DNA of 64,000 nt from UBA2210 sp036825195 (GTDB taxonomy: Bacteria > Desulfobacterota > Syntrophia > Syntrophales > UBA2210), in assembly GCA_036825195.1 (NCBI GenBank), contig DAISYQ010000001.1, positions 182,382 to 246,381 of the forward strand, read 5' to 3'. Below are positions 27,465 to 36,855 of this stretch, one piece after another. The stretch's first letter is position 1, and each line of letters starts with the position of its first letter. The translations under genes and the position numbers were made by a program. The notes below the pieces were generated by a model. The model was not told where the DNA came from and did not search any database. It was given only the letters and a program-made list of their open reading frames with translations.

Positions 27465-29111
27465 TTACATCATGCCGCCCATACCTCCCATGCCGCCCAT
27501 ACCTCCCGGAGGCATGCCAGGCATTGCCGCTTCCTCTTTCGGTTTCTCGGCAACCATGCACTGGGTGGTAAGCATCATGCCAGCGACGCTTGCCGCATTC
27601 TGGAGTGCGTATCTCGTCACCTTCGTCGGGTCGATAACTCCTGCCTTGACAAGATTCTCATAGGTATCGGTTCTCGCGTTGAAACCGTAGTCGCCCTTCT
27701 TTCCCTTTACCTTCTCCACGACCACAGCGCCCTCAAACCCTGCATTCATAACGATCATCTTCAGCGGTTCTTCGATCGCCTTCTTGACGATATTCACACC
27801 GATCTGCTCGTCTCCATCCAGTTTCATCTTCTCAAGGGCCGGCAGGGTTCTGATGTATGCCACGCCGCCACCGGGGACAATGCCTTCCTCGACGGCCGCT
27901 CTGGTGGCGTTCAGTGCATCTTCGACTCGGGCCTTCTTCTCTTTCATCTCCGTCTCAGTGGCCGCTCCAACCTTAATAACGGCAACACCACCGACCAGTT
28001 TCGCCAGTCGTTCTTGGAGTTTTTCCCTGTCGTAATCGGAACTCGTTTCGTCAATCTGTGCCCTGATCTGTTTGACACGACCCTCAAGGCTGGCCCGATC
28101 GCCGGCTCCGTCTATAATAGTCGTATTGTCCTTATCTATGACAATCCTCTTCGCACTGCCCATATCCTCGAGCTTGGCATTTTCCAGTTTTGAACCCATC
28201 TCTTCGGAAATCACCTTACCACCAGTCAAGACAGCGATATCCTCCAGCATGGCCTTCCTTCTGTCGCCGAATCCGGGTGCCTTGACAGCCGCCACATTCA
28301 GGGTGCCCCTGATCTTATTGATAACCAGCGTTGCAAGAGCCTCACCCTCGATATCTTCCGCAATAATCAACAGAGGTCTGCCCATCTTGGCAATCTGCTC
28401 GAGAATAGGGAGCAGGTCCTTCATATTGCTTATCTTCTTATCATGGATCAGGATTGATGGATCCTCCAGGACTGCCTCCATTTTTTCTGCATTGGTCACA
28501 AAGTAGGGGGACAGATATCCTCTGTCAAACTGCATACCTTCCACGACTTCGAGCTCCGTCTCCAGACCCTTCGCCTCTTCTACCGTGATGACGCCCTCCT
28601 TGCCGACCTTCCCCATAGCCTCGGCAATAATGTTCCCGATCGTTTCATCATTATTGGCGGAGATCGTTCCGACCTGTGCTATTTCCTTCTGATCTTTCGT
28701 GGGATTGCTCATCCCCTTCAGTTCCGCGACAACGGTCTGTACGGCTTTTTCTATTCCCCTTTTGATATCCATGGGATTGCTGCCAGCCGCTACCGCCTTC
28801 ACACCTTCCCGGTAAACAGCCTGTGCAAGGATCGTAGCCGTCGTTGTACCGTCACCGGCAACATCACTGGTCTTGCTGGCGACTTCCTTGACCATCTGAG
28901 CACCCATATCTTCGAACTTATCTTCCAGTTCTACTTCCTTGGCGACGGTAACACCGTCTTTCGTTACGGTAGGCGCACCGAAAGACTTTTCGAGTATGAC
29001 ATTGCGTCCCTTGGGGCCGAGAGTTACTTTGACGGCATCAGCGAGTGTATTAACACCCTTGAGGATGGCCTTTCTGGCTTCCTCATCATATTTCAAAATT
29101 TTAGCTCCCAT
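27465..29111 (-). CDS. groEL: Chaperonin GroEL
   Basis: 60-kDa chaperonin, 548 residues. Full-length family features: GAKILKYDEEARKAILKGVN at the N-terminus, TLGPKGRNVILEKSFGAP and DGTTTATILAQA in the nucleotide-binding domain, and a C-terminal GGM-repeat tail (GGMGGMGGMGGMM). I start at the ATG at 29111, with AAGGAGGA about eight bases upstream; the frame is also open through a TTG one codon earlier. It follows groES by 30 bases in the standard groESL order. Confidence 0.98.
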   Translation of the reverse strand: MGAKILKYDEEARKAILKGVNTLADAVKVTLGPKGRNVILEKSFGAPTVTKDGVTVAKEVELEDKFEDMGAQMVKEVASKTSDVAGDGTTTATILAQAVYREGVKAVAAGSNPMDIKRGIEKAVQTVVAELKGMSNPTKDQKEIAQVGTISANNDETIGNIIAEAMGKVGKEGVITVEEAKGLETELEVVEGMQFDRGYLSPYFVTNAEKMEAVLEDPSILIHDKKISNMKDLLPILEQIAKMGRPLLIIAEDIEGEALATLVINKIRGTLNVAAVKAPGFGDRRKAMLEDIAVLTGGKVISEEMGSKLENAKLEDMGSAKRIVIDKDNTTIIDGAGDRASLEGRVKQIRAQIDETSSDYDREKLQERLAKLVGGVAVIKVGAATETEMKEKKARVEDALNATRAAVEEGIVPGGGVAYIRTLPALEKMKLDGDEQIGVNIVKKAIEEPLKMIVMNAGFEGAVVVEKVKGKKGDYGFNARTDTYENLVKAGVIDPTKVTRYALQNAASVAGMMLTTQCMVAEKPKEEAAMPGMPPGGMGGMGGMGGMM

Positions 29112-29141
29112 CAACTCTTCCTCCTTCTCATAATCAGATTG

Positions 29142-29432
29142 TTATTTTTCAATTATTCCGAGTATATCGTCTTCACGCATGATAAGGTGTTCCACACCAT
29201 TTATCTTGATTTCATTCCCGGCATATTTACTGAACAGCACTCTATCGCCGGCCTTCACGTCCATCTTGATCACCTTACCATCGTCCGTCTTCTTACCGTT
29301 TCCGACGGCTATTACCTCTCCCTCCATGGGTTTTTCCTTGGCACTGTCGGGGATAATGATTCCTCCCTTGGTTTTTTCCTCTTCGTCGAGACGTTTAACG
29401 ATGATTCTGTCATGTAATGGTCGTATCTTCAT
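29142..29432 (-). CDS. groES: Co-chaperonin GroES
   Basis: 10-kDa lid of the chaperonin, 96 residues: MKIRPLHDRIIVKRLDEEEK at the start, the mobile loop with GGIIIPDSAKEKP, and the core GDRVLFSKYAGNEIKI. The upstream 110 bases contain no CIRCE element (TTAGCACTC-N9-GAGTGCTAA), so HrcA control of this copy is not supported. A short inverted repeat GTTAC/GTAAC lies about 60 bases upstream without known meaning. Confidence 0.97.
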   Translation of the reverse strand: MKIRPLHDRIIVKRLDEEEKTKGGIIIPDSAKEKPMEGEVIAVGNGKKTDDGKVIKMDVKAGDRVLFSKYAGNEIKINGVEHLIMREDDILGIIEK

Positions 29433-29540
29433 ACCTCGTATTCTCCTCCCTTACACTTTTTTTAAAAGTTTATATTAATATCGTTACTACAGAGGTAACA
29501 TAAACATCAATCTCACCCTGTCAAGTACCATCAGAAAATT

Positions 29541-30146
29541 TCATGCATGTTTTATATCAACCGGAACTTCACACAGTCCCTTGAATCTTTTCGCATCGTC
29601 TTCGGTACCGACTATATCATCGTAGTGGATGGGTATGGCTATTTTGGGTTTGATCATATTGACTGCACGGGCGGCCTCTTCGGCGGTCATCGTATAGGTC
29701 CCACCGACAGGCACCAGCATAATATCCGCCTCTATACTCTCCATTTCCGGAATGAGATCGGTGTCGCCACAATAGTATATCCTCTTCCCCCCCACTGTTA
29801 CTACAAACCCGAGCCAGTTATTTTCTTTTGGGTGAAAAGCCTTGTCAACATTATAGGAAGGAACCGCCTCAACCGATATCTCGCCGATTTGGACTACATC
29901 GCCCGGTTTTACTACCCGTATATCACCGGTCAGACCATCGGTACAATCCGGTGTCGTGATAATAATCGTATCGTTTTTTTGTATCTTTTTTATATCCTCC
30001 ACAGACAAATGATCGTGATGACTGTGGCTGACCAGGATAATATCAGCTTCCTTGACATCTTTCAGTTTCCAGGGATCGATATAGATAACTTTTTCCCCAT
30101 CTATTCTCACACTTGAATGTCCAAGCCAGAAAATATTGTTCACCAT
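29541..30146 (-). CDS. Metallo-beta-lactamase-fold hydrolase (UPF0173-like)
   Basis: Cytoplasmic metal-dependent hydrolase, 201 residues from the ATG at 30146, which is preceded by AAGGAGG; the frame stays open 20 codons further. The metal-binding HSHHDHLS is at 41-48, later ligands appear in YYCGDTDLIPEM and PIHYDD. The opening NIFWLGHSSVRIDG is typical of the UPF0173/UlaG-like group, whose members cleave phosphodiester or lactone-type bonds. Substrate unknown. Located between groES and the phosphate symporter gene, on the same strand as both. Confidence 0.85.
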   Translation of the reverse strand: MVNNIFWLGHSSVRIDGEKVIYIDPWKLKDVKEADIILVSHSHHDHLSVEDIKKIQKNDTIIITTPDCTDGLTGDIRVVKPGDVVQIGEISVEAVPSYNVDKAFHPKENNWLGFVVTVGGKRIYYCGDTDLIPEMESIEADIMLVPVGGTYTMTAEEAARAVNMIKPKIAIPIHYDDIVGTEDDAKRFKGLCEVPVDIKHA

Positions 30147-30226
30147 GGTAATCCTCCTTACATAGTATATAGTTCTTGAATTCCCTTGTTGAACTCCATA
30201 TTGCAAATCACAACTTTTTCGTATCG

Positions 30227-31834
30227 TTACCTTTTTCCGATATGTAATATGCCTTTTGTAATATTACACAGATGATCGTTCAGTCTGTCGATGGCCGTCA
30301 GGACATCCGAATACACGAGACCGGCATCACTGATACATTCTCCTTTCCCAAGCCGTTCTATATGGTTCGCTCTGGACTGTTTCACCAGGGCATGCGTTTC
30401 TCTGTCGATATTCAGTGCAATGGCTGCAGCCCTGTGATCGTCATGTTCGATGGCTTTCTTTGTCTGCTTCATAAGCACACGCGTCTTGTCGAAGAGTTTA
30501 CCAAGTTCCATCTTCGCAGGGGCGGAAAAGCTCAGATTGTATTCATATCCACGCTGGGATAATTTCACAATGCTTTCACAGTAATCTCCCACCCTCTCAA
30601 GATCGTTTACGCTGTGAAGCAGTGAAGGGACCAGATTCCGTTCCTTGTCAGACAGTTCCCTCTTTGTGATTCGAACCAGGTACTCGGTGATATTCTTCTG
30701 CATCTCGTCAACAGAATCCTCGTCAAGCGCTATCTCGTTCCTGAGTTTATGATTGTACGTGGCGATGCATTGCGCCGCTTTCTCAAACATCTCTTGACAT
30801 AAATTCAGCATCGAGACCATCTCCTGGATGGCGGCCTTGATCGCCAGATTTGGAGTGATAAGCAGATGGACATCGAGATGTTTTGCTTCTCTCCTCTCGT
30901 AATCTTCTCCGGGAATCACCTTGTTCAGAAATGCAACAAAAAGAGGAACAAAGGGAAGGAAAATCAATGCATTGACCAGATTGAATGCCGTATGGGAATT
31001 GGCAATCTGTCTCGCGATGTCTCCCGATATCATGGGGATGTACCGCAGATACAGGGGAACCAGAGGTAGCATGATCAGGGTGCCTGTTACGTTAAATAGC
31101 GTATGCCCTACAGCCAGTCTCTTACTGGACAAGTTCCCGCCGATGCTCGCAATAATTGCGGTAATGCAGGTTCCGATTTCAATCCCAAAGAGCAGATAAA
31201 TAGATGCCTGGAGGTTCAGTAATCCAGCGGACGCGAAGGCTATGATCATACCGGTGGTTGTACTGCTGCTCTGCAAGATTGCCGTTACGATCATCCCGGT
31301 CAATATCCCGAGGAGAGGACTGGTTCCGAAACTGACAAAGGCGTTTCGTATCACTTCATTATCGGCCAGGGGTTTGACCGATGAACTCATCATTGCCAGT
31401 CCCAGAAACAGCAGGCCGAAACCAAGGAGCGCCCGTCCTTTATTCTTATGTTTATCCCTTCGTGCAACAAGAAAAATCACCGTCCCCAAAAACACAAACA
31501 GGGGCGCTATCGTCGTAAACTTGAATGCAATCAACTGCGCGGTAACCGTGGTTCCCACGTTGGCGCCGATCATGATCGCAACGCCTCCCATAAGGGGGAT
31601 AAACCCGGCATTGAGAAACCCTATGACAATAACCGACGTCGCGCTCGAGCTCTGAATGACCGCGGTAACAAAGGCGCCCATGAGGACCGATCTGACTCTG
31701 CCCGATGTCACCTTCTCGAGCATCGCCTTGAGAAGCCCAAGAGATAACTTCTTCAGAGAATCACTCAGGAGGTACATGCCGTAAATAAACAGCCCCAACC
31801 CTCCGATAATTCCCAAAACTATCTTGAATTCCAT
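30227..31834 (-). CDS. Na/phosphate symporter with PhoU-like domain
   Basis: NptA/YjbB-type sodium-phosphate cotransporter of 535 residues. The two inverted QSSS repeats that define the family are present: TAVIQSSSATSVIVIGF near 60 and TAILQSSSTTTGMIIAF near 190, in about nine membrane helices. The C-terminal third (about 330-535) is a helical PhoU-like domain with LERVGDYCESIVKL. It lies 22 bases from folD. Whether it imports or exports phosphate is not visible. Confidence 0.88.
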   Translation of the reverse strand: MEFKIVLGIIGGLGLFIYGMYLLSDSLKKLSLGLLKAMLEKVTSGRVRSVLMGAFVTAVIQSSSATSVIVIGFLNAGFIPLMGGVAIMIGANVGTTVTAQLIAFKFTTIAPLFVFLGTVIFLVARRDKHKNKGRALLGFGLLFLGLAMMSSSVKPLADNEVIRNAFVSFGTSPLLGILTGMIVTAILQSSSTTTGMIIAFASAGLLNLQASIYLLFGIEIGTCITAIIASIGGNLSSKRLAVGHTLFNVTGTLIMLPLVPLYLRYIPMISGDIARQIANSHTAFNLVNALIFLPFVPLFVAFLNKVIPGEDYERREAKHLDVHLLITPNLAIKAAIQEMVSMLNLCQEMFEKAAQCIATYNHKLRNEIALDEDSVDEMQKNITEYLVRITKRELSDKERNLVPSLLHSVNDLERVGDYCESIVKLSQRGYEYNLSFSAPAKMELGKLFDKTRVLMKQTKKAIEHDDHRAAAIALNIDRETHALVKQSRANHIERLGKGECISDAGLVYSDVLTAIDRLNDHLCNITKGILHIGKR

Positions 31835-31855
31835 GTCTAGTACCTATGTTGTTTT

Positions 31856-32704
31856 CTATCCGCAAGCCTTAGCCGCATTCAATGTATTTTTCAGCAACAT
31901 TGCTATGGTCATCGGGCCTACACCTCCCGGAACAGGAGTGATATATGATGCCCTTTCTGACACCTCGGCAAAGGCGACATCTCCTAATAGTTTTCCGTTC
32001 TCCATCCTGTTTGTACCCACATCGATGACGACGGCTCCGTCCCTCACCATATCCCCCCGTATCATCTCGGTACTTCCCGCTGCGGCAACAAGTATTTCCG
32101 CCCTTCTCGTAATTTTGGGAAGATCTTGCGTCCTCGTATGACAAATGGTGACCGTGGCGTGTCGATTCAGGAGCATCAGTGCAAGAGGCTTTCCCACCAA
32201 GATACTTCTTCCCACAACAACCGCCTCTTTCCCCTTGATATCCACGCCATACCTGTCAAGGAGTTCTATGATACCCGCCGGTGTACAGGATCGATGGTAC
32301 GGATTGCCGGAAAAAAGTTTCCCCACATTATAGGGATGTAAACCGTCGACATCCTTTTTCGGATCTATTGCCTCAACAATGGCTTCTGGCCGTATATGAC
32401 CGGGTACGGGAAGCTGGACCAGGAACCCGTGTATATCGTGGTCTCTATTTAAACCATCAATAATTCCCAGCAGTTCTTCTTCACTCGTAGAGGCGGCGAG
32501 TCTTATTTCTTTCGATAGGAAGCCCACCCCTTCACAGGCATTTTTCTTCCCACGGACATAAATCTGTGAGGCCGGGTCATCACCCACAAGGACAACCGCG
32601 AGGCCGGGAACGAATCCCTTATCATCTTTTAACCGCTGAACTTCTTCCCTGATTTCATCTCTCACGTCCTGAGAAATCTTCTTTCCGTCAATTATTACAG
32701 CCAT
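31856..32704 (-). CDS. folD: Bifunctional methylenetetrahydrofolate dehydrogenase/cyclohydrolase
   Basis: Interconverts methylene-, methenyl- and formyl-tetrahydrofolate; 282 residues from the ATG at 32704, where the family begins (MAVIIDGKKIS). Catalytic lysine region YVRGKKNACEGVG, substrate loop QLPVPGHI, DVDGLHP and the NADP-binding GRSILVGKP are intact. In-frame ATGs 4 and 14 codons upstream remain possible. In an acetate- or formate-forming anaerobe it serves one-carbon metabolism generally. Divergent from the acyl-CoA ligase that follows. Confidence 0.95.
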   Translation of the reverse strand: MAVIIDGKKISQDVRDEIREEVQRLKDDKGFVPGLAVVLVGDDPASQIYVRGKKNACEGVGFLSKEIRLAASTSEEELLGIIDGLNRDHDIHGFLVQLPVPGHIRPEAIVEAIDPKKDVDGLHPYNVGKLFSGNPYHRSCTPAGIIELLDRYGVDIKGKEAVVVGRSILVGKPLALMLLNRHATVTICHTRTQDLPKITRRAEILVAAAGSTEMIRGDMVRDGAVVIDVGTNRMENGKLLGDVAFAEVSERASYITPVPGGVGPMTIAMLLKNTLNAAKACG

Positions 32705-32828
32705 ACGCTCACCCATATAGTTTTCTTGTACCAGCATGGCAACCAATCCACCACACCGAATTTTGTGACATGTATATTAGACAATACCACAATGTCAAGG
32801 TAATCAACCATCAAACACGACAAATATG

Positions 32829-32846
32829 ATATATGTATGCATATAT
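32829..32846. repeat. AT-rich inverted repeat between folD and the acyl-CoA ligase
   Basis: ATATATG, spacer TATG, CATATAT: a perfect 7-4-7 inverted repeat in the divergent intergenic region, directly followed by TTGACT on the plus strand. It may be a regulator site, but I could not find a matching -10 element, so its role is open. Confidence 0.35.
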
Positions 32847-32926
32847 TGACTCAATTTTGTTGAACTAAATTGCCTGTTGTGATAGAAAAAGTCGTTTGCC
32901 TGGTGGTGGTTGACGGAGGTTCTTAC

Positions 32927-34387
32927 ATGAAACAAAACCTGCGAGAGATGCTGGAATGTACCTGCAGTAAATACCCTGACAGGACATTCCTGATATACAA
33001 GGGAAGGAACATCTCGTACGCGGAACTGAATCGAGCGGTAAATGCATTCGGTAACAGACTGAAGATGCTTGGTATAACAAAGGGAGACCATGTAGCGATT
33101 ATGCTCCCCAATATACCGGAATTTATTGTCTCCTATTTTGCCCTTCTGAAAATCGGAGCCGTTGCCGTTACCATCCATACCCTGTCGACATCCCATGAAT
33201 TGCTGTACCTCCTTGACAATTGTGACGCCAAAGCATTGATCACCATTCCGTCATCGACAAAAAGATTCGAAGAAATACGGGAAAAGCTTCCGAAATGCGA
33301 ACACCTGATAACAACGGACGACTCCCATGAGACCCTCTCCATAGACGGATCCATGGAAATGAATACCTTCGAACTGGACATGACGGACATTTCGGCTGAT
33401 GATCCAGCCGTTATGATTTACACCGCCGGCCTGACAGGGAAACCGCTCGGCGCCGTTCTCACCCACAGCAATCTGTCAACCCAGTCTCTCCTCCTTGAAG
33501 ATATATGCAACGGAACCATGGATGACAGAGGCCTGTGCCTTATCCCGCTCTTTCATTCCTTCGGGGCCACCGTCAATATGCTGATGATCATAAGGTCAGG
33601 TGCAAGCGTTGTCATGATCGATCAGTTCAACCTGGAAACCATCTTCAAAGCCATTGAGGAACAGCAGATCACCTATATAGCGGCTGTCCCCCGGGTTTTC
33701 CTTGGTATGTTGCTTTTTGAAGGGGCGGATCGATACGACATGGGTTCTCTGAGATTCTGCATTACCGGCGGATCGGCAATGCCGTCTGAGTATATGCCGA
33801 TCTTTGAAAAGAAGTTTGGAGTCACCCTCGTTGAGGGGTACGGCCTTACCGAGGCATCTCCGGTATGTTCGGTAAGCCGGATCGGCGAAACTTACAAAGC
33901 GGGCTCTATCGGTCCTCCAATACCCGATGTTGAAGCAAAGGTGGTTGACGCCAAAGGGTCCTCCCTACCGACCGGTAGTACCGGTGAGCTTCTTATCAAG
34001 GGCCCCAATGTCATGAAGGGGTACTACAAAGATGAGCAGGCCACCGCGGGGGTGATACAGAACGGGTGGCTCCATACCGGTGATCTGGCACGGATCGACG
34101 AAGAGGGTCATATATTCCTCGAAGGACGTTTGAAGCGCATGATAATCACCAACGGGTTCAATGTGTACCCCGCTGAGGTGGAAAACATTCTTCGAATGCA
34201 TCCGGCTGTCAGAGACGCACGGGCAATAGGCAAAGACGATCTCTTGAGAGGAGAGATTGTCCGAGCACTTGTTATCAAAAATCAGGACGCTCCGATCGGT
34301 GAAAAAGTTATTATGAAACACTGCAGGGAATACCTCTCTTCCTATAAGTGCCCTAGAGAGGTAGAGTTTGTCGAAAAGTTTGACTGA
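32927..34387 (+). CDS. Acyl-CoA ligase-like protein, C-terminally truncated, altered ATP loop
   Basis: Adenylate-forming acyl-CoA ligase family, 486 residues from the ATG at 32927 (GGAGGT six bases upstream). Two departures from the family are visible. The ATP-binding loop reads YTAGLTGKPLG (165-175) instead of YTSGTTGKPKG, losing the threonine and lysine that contact phosphate. The protein ends at VEFVEKFD, just before the usual LPKTxxGKIxR segment with the catalytic lysine. A one-base shift at 34379-34382 would continue with a TGK-containing stretch to 34484. It may be a decaying gene or a non-catalytic acyl-binding relative. It lies upstream of the thiolase operon on the same strand. Confidence 0.75.
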   Translation: MKQNLREMLECTCSKYPDRTFLIYKGRNISYAELNRAVNAFGNRLKMLGITKGDHVAIMLPNIPEFIVSYFALLKIGAVAVTIHTLSTSHELLYLLDNCDAKALITIPSSTKRFEEIREKLPKCEHLITTDDSHETLSIDGSMEMNTFELDMTDISADDPAVMIYTAGLTGKPLGAVLTHSNLSTQSLLLEDICNGTMDDRGLCLIPLFHSFGATVNMLMIIRSGASVVMIDQFNLETIFKAIEEQQITYIAAVPRVFLGMLLFEGADRYDMGSLRFCITGGSAMPSEYMPIFEKKFGVTLVEGYGLTEASPVCSVSRIGETYKAGSIGPPIPDVEAKVVDAKGSSLPTGSTGELLIKGPNVMKGYYKDEQATAGVIQNGWLHTGDLARIDEEGHIFLEGRLKRMIITNGFNVYPAEVENILRMHPAVRDARAIGKDDLLRGEIVRALVIKNQDAPIGEKVIMKHCREYLSSYKCPREVEFVEKFD

Positions 34388-34480
34388 ATGTCAGAGAACG
34401 GGGAAACCGAGAATTCGCCTGGTATTTACTCCCCCGGACATACAGTCACGAAACCATAAGGGGTGGCAGGAATCTGCCGA

Positions 34481-34509
34481 TTGACTGAGTGTACATTCAG
34501 GAATATGAT
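34481..34509 (+). promoter_or_regulatory. Promoter with embedded operator for the thiolase operon
   Basis: TTGACT (34481-34486), a 17-base spacer and TATGAT (34504-34509) form a good sigma-70 promoter. The spacer holds CTGAGTGTACATTCAG (34485-34500), a 16-base palindrome with one mismatched pair. A protein bound there would block RNA polymerase. Transcription would start near 34516, about 38 bases before the thiolase ATG. Confidence 0.7.
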
Positions 34510-34553
34510 CCTCCCTGAATAACCACCGCATAAACAAACAAAGGAGACGTTTT

Positions 34554-35849
34554 ATGAAAGAAGTAGTTATTGTTAGTGGGGCGAGGACTGCAGTCGGAAC
34601 CTTTGGCGGTTCTCTTAAGGATGTCAAATGCGTTGATCTCGGTGCGCTCGTTATCAAAGAGGCGATCAAAAGGGCCGGACTCAGACCAGGTATCACCGAT
34701 TTCATCAAATCATGCCGTCCGGGTGTCTTTGGGGAATTCGACAAGACGGAGATAAACGCAAAGCATTACGATTATGACGATTCGCTGACTCCCGCATATT
34801 TTGATGAATGCATTATGGGAAATGTCATCCAAGGGGGACAGGGACAGAACCCGGGACGTCAGGCATCCATATATGCCGGCCTTCCCGAGGAGACCAATGC
34901 AATCACCGTCAACAAGATCTGCGCCTCTGGGATGAAGGCGATAACGCTGGCCGCACAGGTCATCAAGGCAGGCGACGCCGATATGATCGTTGCAGGCGGC
35001 ATGGAATCCATGAGCACTGCCCCCTTTGCCCTGCCGAATGCACGCTGGGGATACAGAATGAGCATGCCCTTCGGTCAGCTTACCGATATCATGGTTCATG
35101 ACGGTCTCTATGAAATCTTTAACAAATACCATATGGGATTTACCGCTGAAAATATCGCCGCAAAATATGGTATCACCAGAGAGGAACAGGATGAACTGGG
35201 GCTCCTCAGCCACCAGAGGGCACGGGCGGCTATCGCCAACGGCGAATTCAAGGATGAGATTGTACCGGTCGTCATGCCGCAACGCAAGGGTGATCCCAAG
35301 GTATTCGATGTGGATGAACGCCCAATGGACACAACACTGGAACAAATGGCAAAGCTTGCTCCCGTCTTCACGAAAGATGGGAAGGGAACCGTAACCGCCG
35401 GCAACGCATCCGGCATCAATGATGCTGCTGCAGCCGTTGTATTGATGACCGCGGAAAAGGCAAAGGAACTGGGGCTCGAACCCATAGCGAAGATAAAGGG
35501 ATATGCCGCGGGTGGCGTGGATCCCGCCTATATGGGGCTGGGACCCATTCCGGCCACACGGAAGGTTCTGCATAAGCTGGGATTGACGATAAAAGACATA
35601 GATTACGTCGAATTGAACGAGGCCTTCGCATGCCAGGCGATCGCGTGCATGCGCGAGCTGGATATCAGTCTTGACAAGTGCAATCTCAACGGCAGCGGGA
35701 TTTCCATCGGCCATCCCATCGGATGTACCGGCGCCCGGATCACGTACAGTCTTGCCATGCAGATGAAGAAAAAGAATTTTAATCTCGGACTTGCCACACT
35801 CTGCATCGGCGGTGGCCAAGGTATGGCTATCGTCCTTGAAAGAGCGTAA
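34554..35849 (+). CDS. Acetyl-CoA acetyltransferase (thiolase) with an insertion
   Basis: Thiolase, 431 residues, cleaving 3-ketoacyl-CoA to acetyl-CoA and a shortened acyl-CoA or running the reverse condensation. Active residues are Cys123 (NKICASGMKA), His387 (SIGHPIGCTG) and Cys417 (LCIGGGQG); NEAFACQA is present. It is about 38 residues longer than usual because of an extra segment at about 46-82 (starting GITDFIKSCRPG) before CIMGNVIQ. A ribosome site AAAGGAG precedes the ATG. First gene of a three-gene beta-oxidation operon. The substrate chain length cannot be told. Confidence 0.93.
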   Translation: MKEVVIVSGARTAVGTFGGSLKDVKCVDLGALVIKEAIKRAGLRPGITDFIKSCRPGVFGEFDKTEINAKHYDYDDSLTPAYFDECIMGNVIQGGQGQNPGRQASIYAGLPEETNAITVNKICASGMKAITLAAQVIKAGDADMIVAGGMESMSTAPFALPNARWGYRMSMPFGQLTDIMVHDGLYEIFNKYHMGFTAENIAAKYGITREEQDELGLLSHQRARAAIANGEFKDEIVPVVMPQRKGDPKVFDVDERPMDTTLEQMAKLAPVFTKDGKGTVTAGNASGINDAAAAVVLMTAEKAKELGLEPIAKIKGYAAGGVDPAYMGLGPIPATRKVLHKLGLTIKDIDYVELNEAFACQAIACMRELDISLDKCNLNGSGISIGHPIGCTGARITYSLAMQMKKKNFNLGLATLCIGGGQGMAIVLERA

Positions 35850-35979
35850 GTCTCGAGGTAACAACATACCTGAATGAACCGGACAGAAAAACAGACGGAC
35901 AGTGTACACAGAACAGTAATCCATTCGCTTGCATAGTACACATGCCGGTTTATTCTATTGAAAATAAAAGGAGAAAATA

Positions 35980-36840
35980 ATGGAAATAAAAACTTTCGGC
36001 GTTGTTGGTGCCGGTCAGATGGGAAACGGGATAGCTCAGGTCGCCGCACATCAGGGTGGGTTGCATATTATTTTGAACGATATCGCCGATGAATTTGTGG
36101 AACGAGGATATACAACCATATCAAAAAATCTCGACAGGATGGTCGCCAAGGAGAAGATCACAGCCGAGGCAAAGGAAGACATACTCGGCCGCATCAGGAA
36201 GAGCACCAATCTGGAAGACATGAAAGATGCCGATTTTGTGATTGAGGCTGCTGTGGAGCGGCAAGATCTGAAGCTCGATATCTTCAGGAAGCTCGATGCA
36301 ATCTGCAAGCCGGGCGTCGTCCTCGCCTCGAACACTTCTTCAATACCGATCACCAGGATTGCCGCAGCCACGAAGAGACCGGAGCTGGTCATCGGCATGC
36401 ATTTCATGAACCCCGTACCGGCAATGAAACTCGTCGAGGTGATCAAGGGTCTTGCCACATCGGAGGAAACCTTTGCCCTCACCAACGCTCTCGCGACGCA
36501 GTTCGGAAAGACCCCCGTGGCATGTGAAGACTTCCCGGGGTTTATTGCAAACCGCATACTCATACCCATGCTGAACGAAGCGGTCTACGCTCTCTATGAA
36601 GGCGTCGGTACGGTTGAAGCGATCGACAACATTATGACGCTCGGAATGAATCACCCCATGGGACCACTGAAACTGGCGGATCTGATCGGGCTCGACACCT
36701 GTCTCGCCATCATGAATGTCCTCCACCAGGGCCTCGGTGATTCGAAATATCGTCCCTGTCCTCTGCTGAAAAAATATGTGGATGCCGGATACCTTGGGAA
36801 AAAGACAGGGAGAGGATTTTACGATTACAGTAACCAGTAA
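35980..36840 (+). CDS. 3-hydroxyacyl-CoA (3-hydroxybutyryl-CoA) dehydrogenase
   Basis: NAD(P)-dependent dehydrogenase, 286 residues, oxidising 3-hydroxyacyl-CoA to 3-ketoacyl-CoA. The dinucleotide motif is GAGQMGNGIA (10-19), the catalytic His lies in GMHFMNPVP, and the C-terminal domain contains NRILIPMLNEA and the family motif DxIMTLGMNHPMGPLKLADLIGLD-like stretch. The monofunctional short form (Hbd-like). About 130 bases separate it from the thiolase, 15 bases from the hydratase, with AAAGGAG before the ATG. Confidence 0.95.
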   Translation: MEIKTFGVVGAGQMGNGIAQVAAHQGGLHIILNDIADEFVERGYTTISKNLDRMVAKEKITAEAKEDILGRIRKSTNLEDMKDADFVIEAAVERQDLKLDIFRKLDAICKPGVVLASNTSSIPITRIAAATKRPELVIGMHFMNPVPAMKLVEVIKGLATSEETFALTNALATQFGKTPVACEDFPGFIANRILIPMLNEAVYALYEGVGTVEAIDNIMTLGMNHPMGPLKLADLIGLDTCLAIMNVLHQGLGDSKYRPCPLLKKYVDAGYLGKKTGRGFYDYSNQ

Positions 36841-36855
36841 ACAAGGAGATACCAC

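Noticed and set aside
29433..29540. Possible CIRCE/HrcA site upstream of groES
   Set aside because: The TTAGCACTC-N9-GAGTGCTAA pattern is absent; only a short GTTAC/GTAAC repeat is present.
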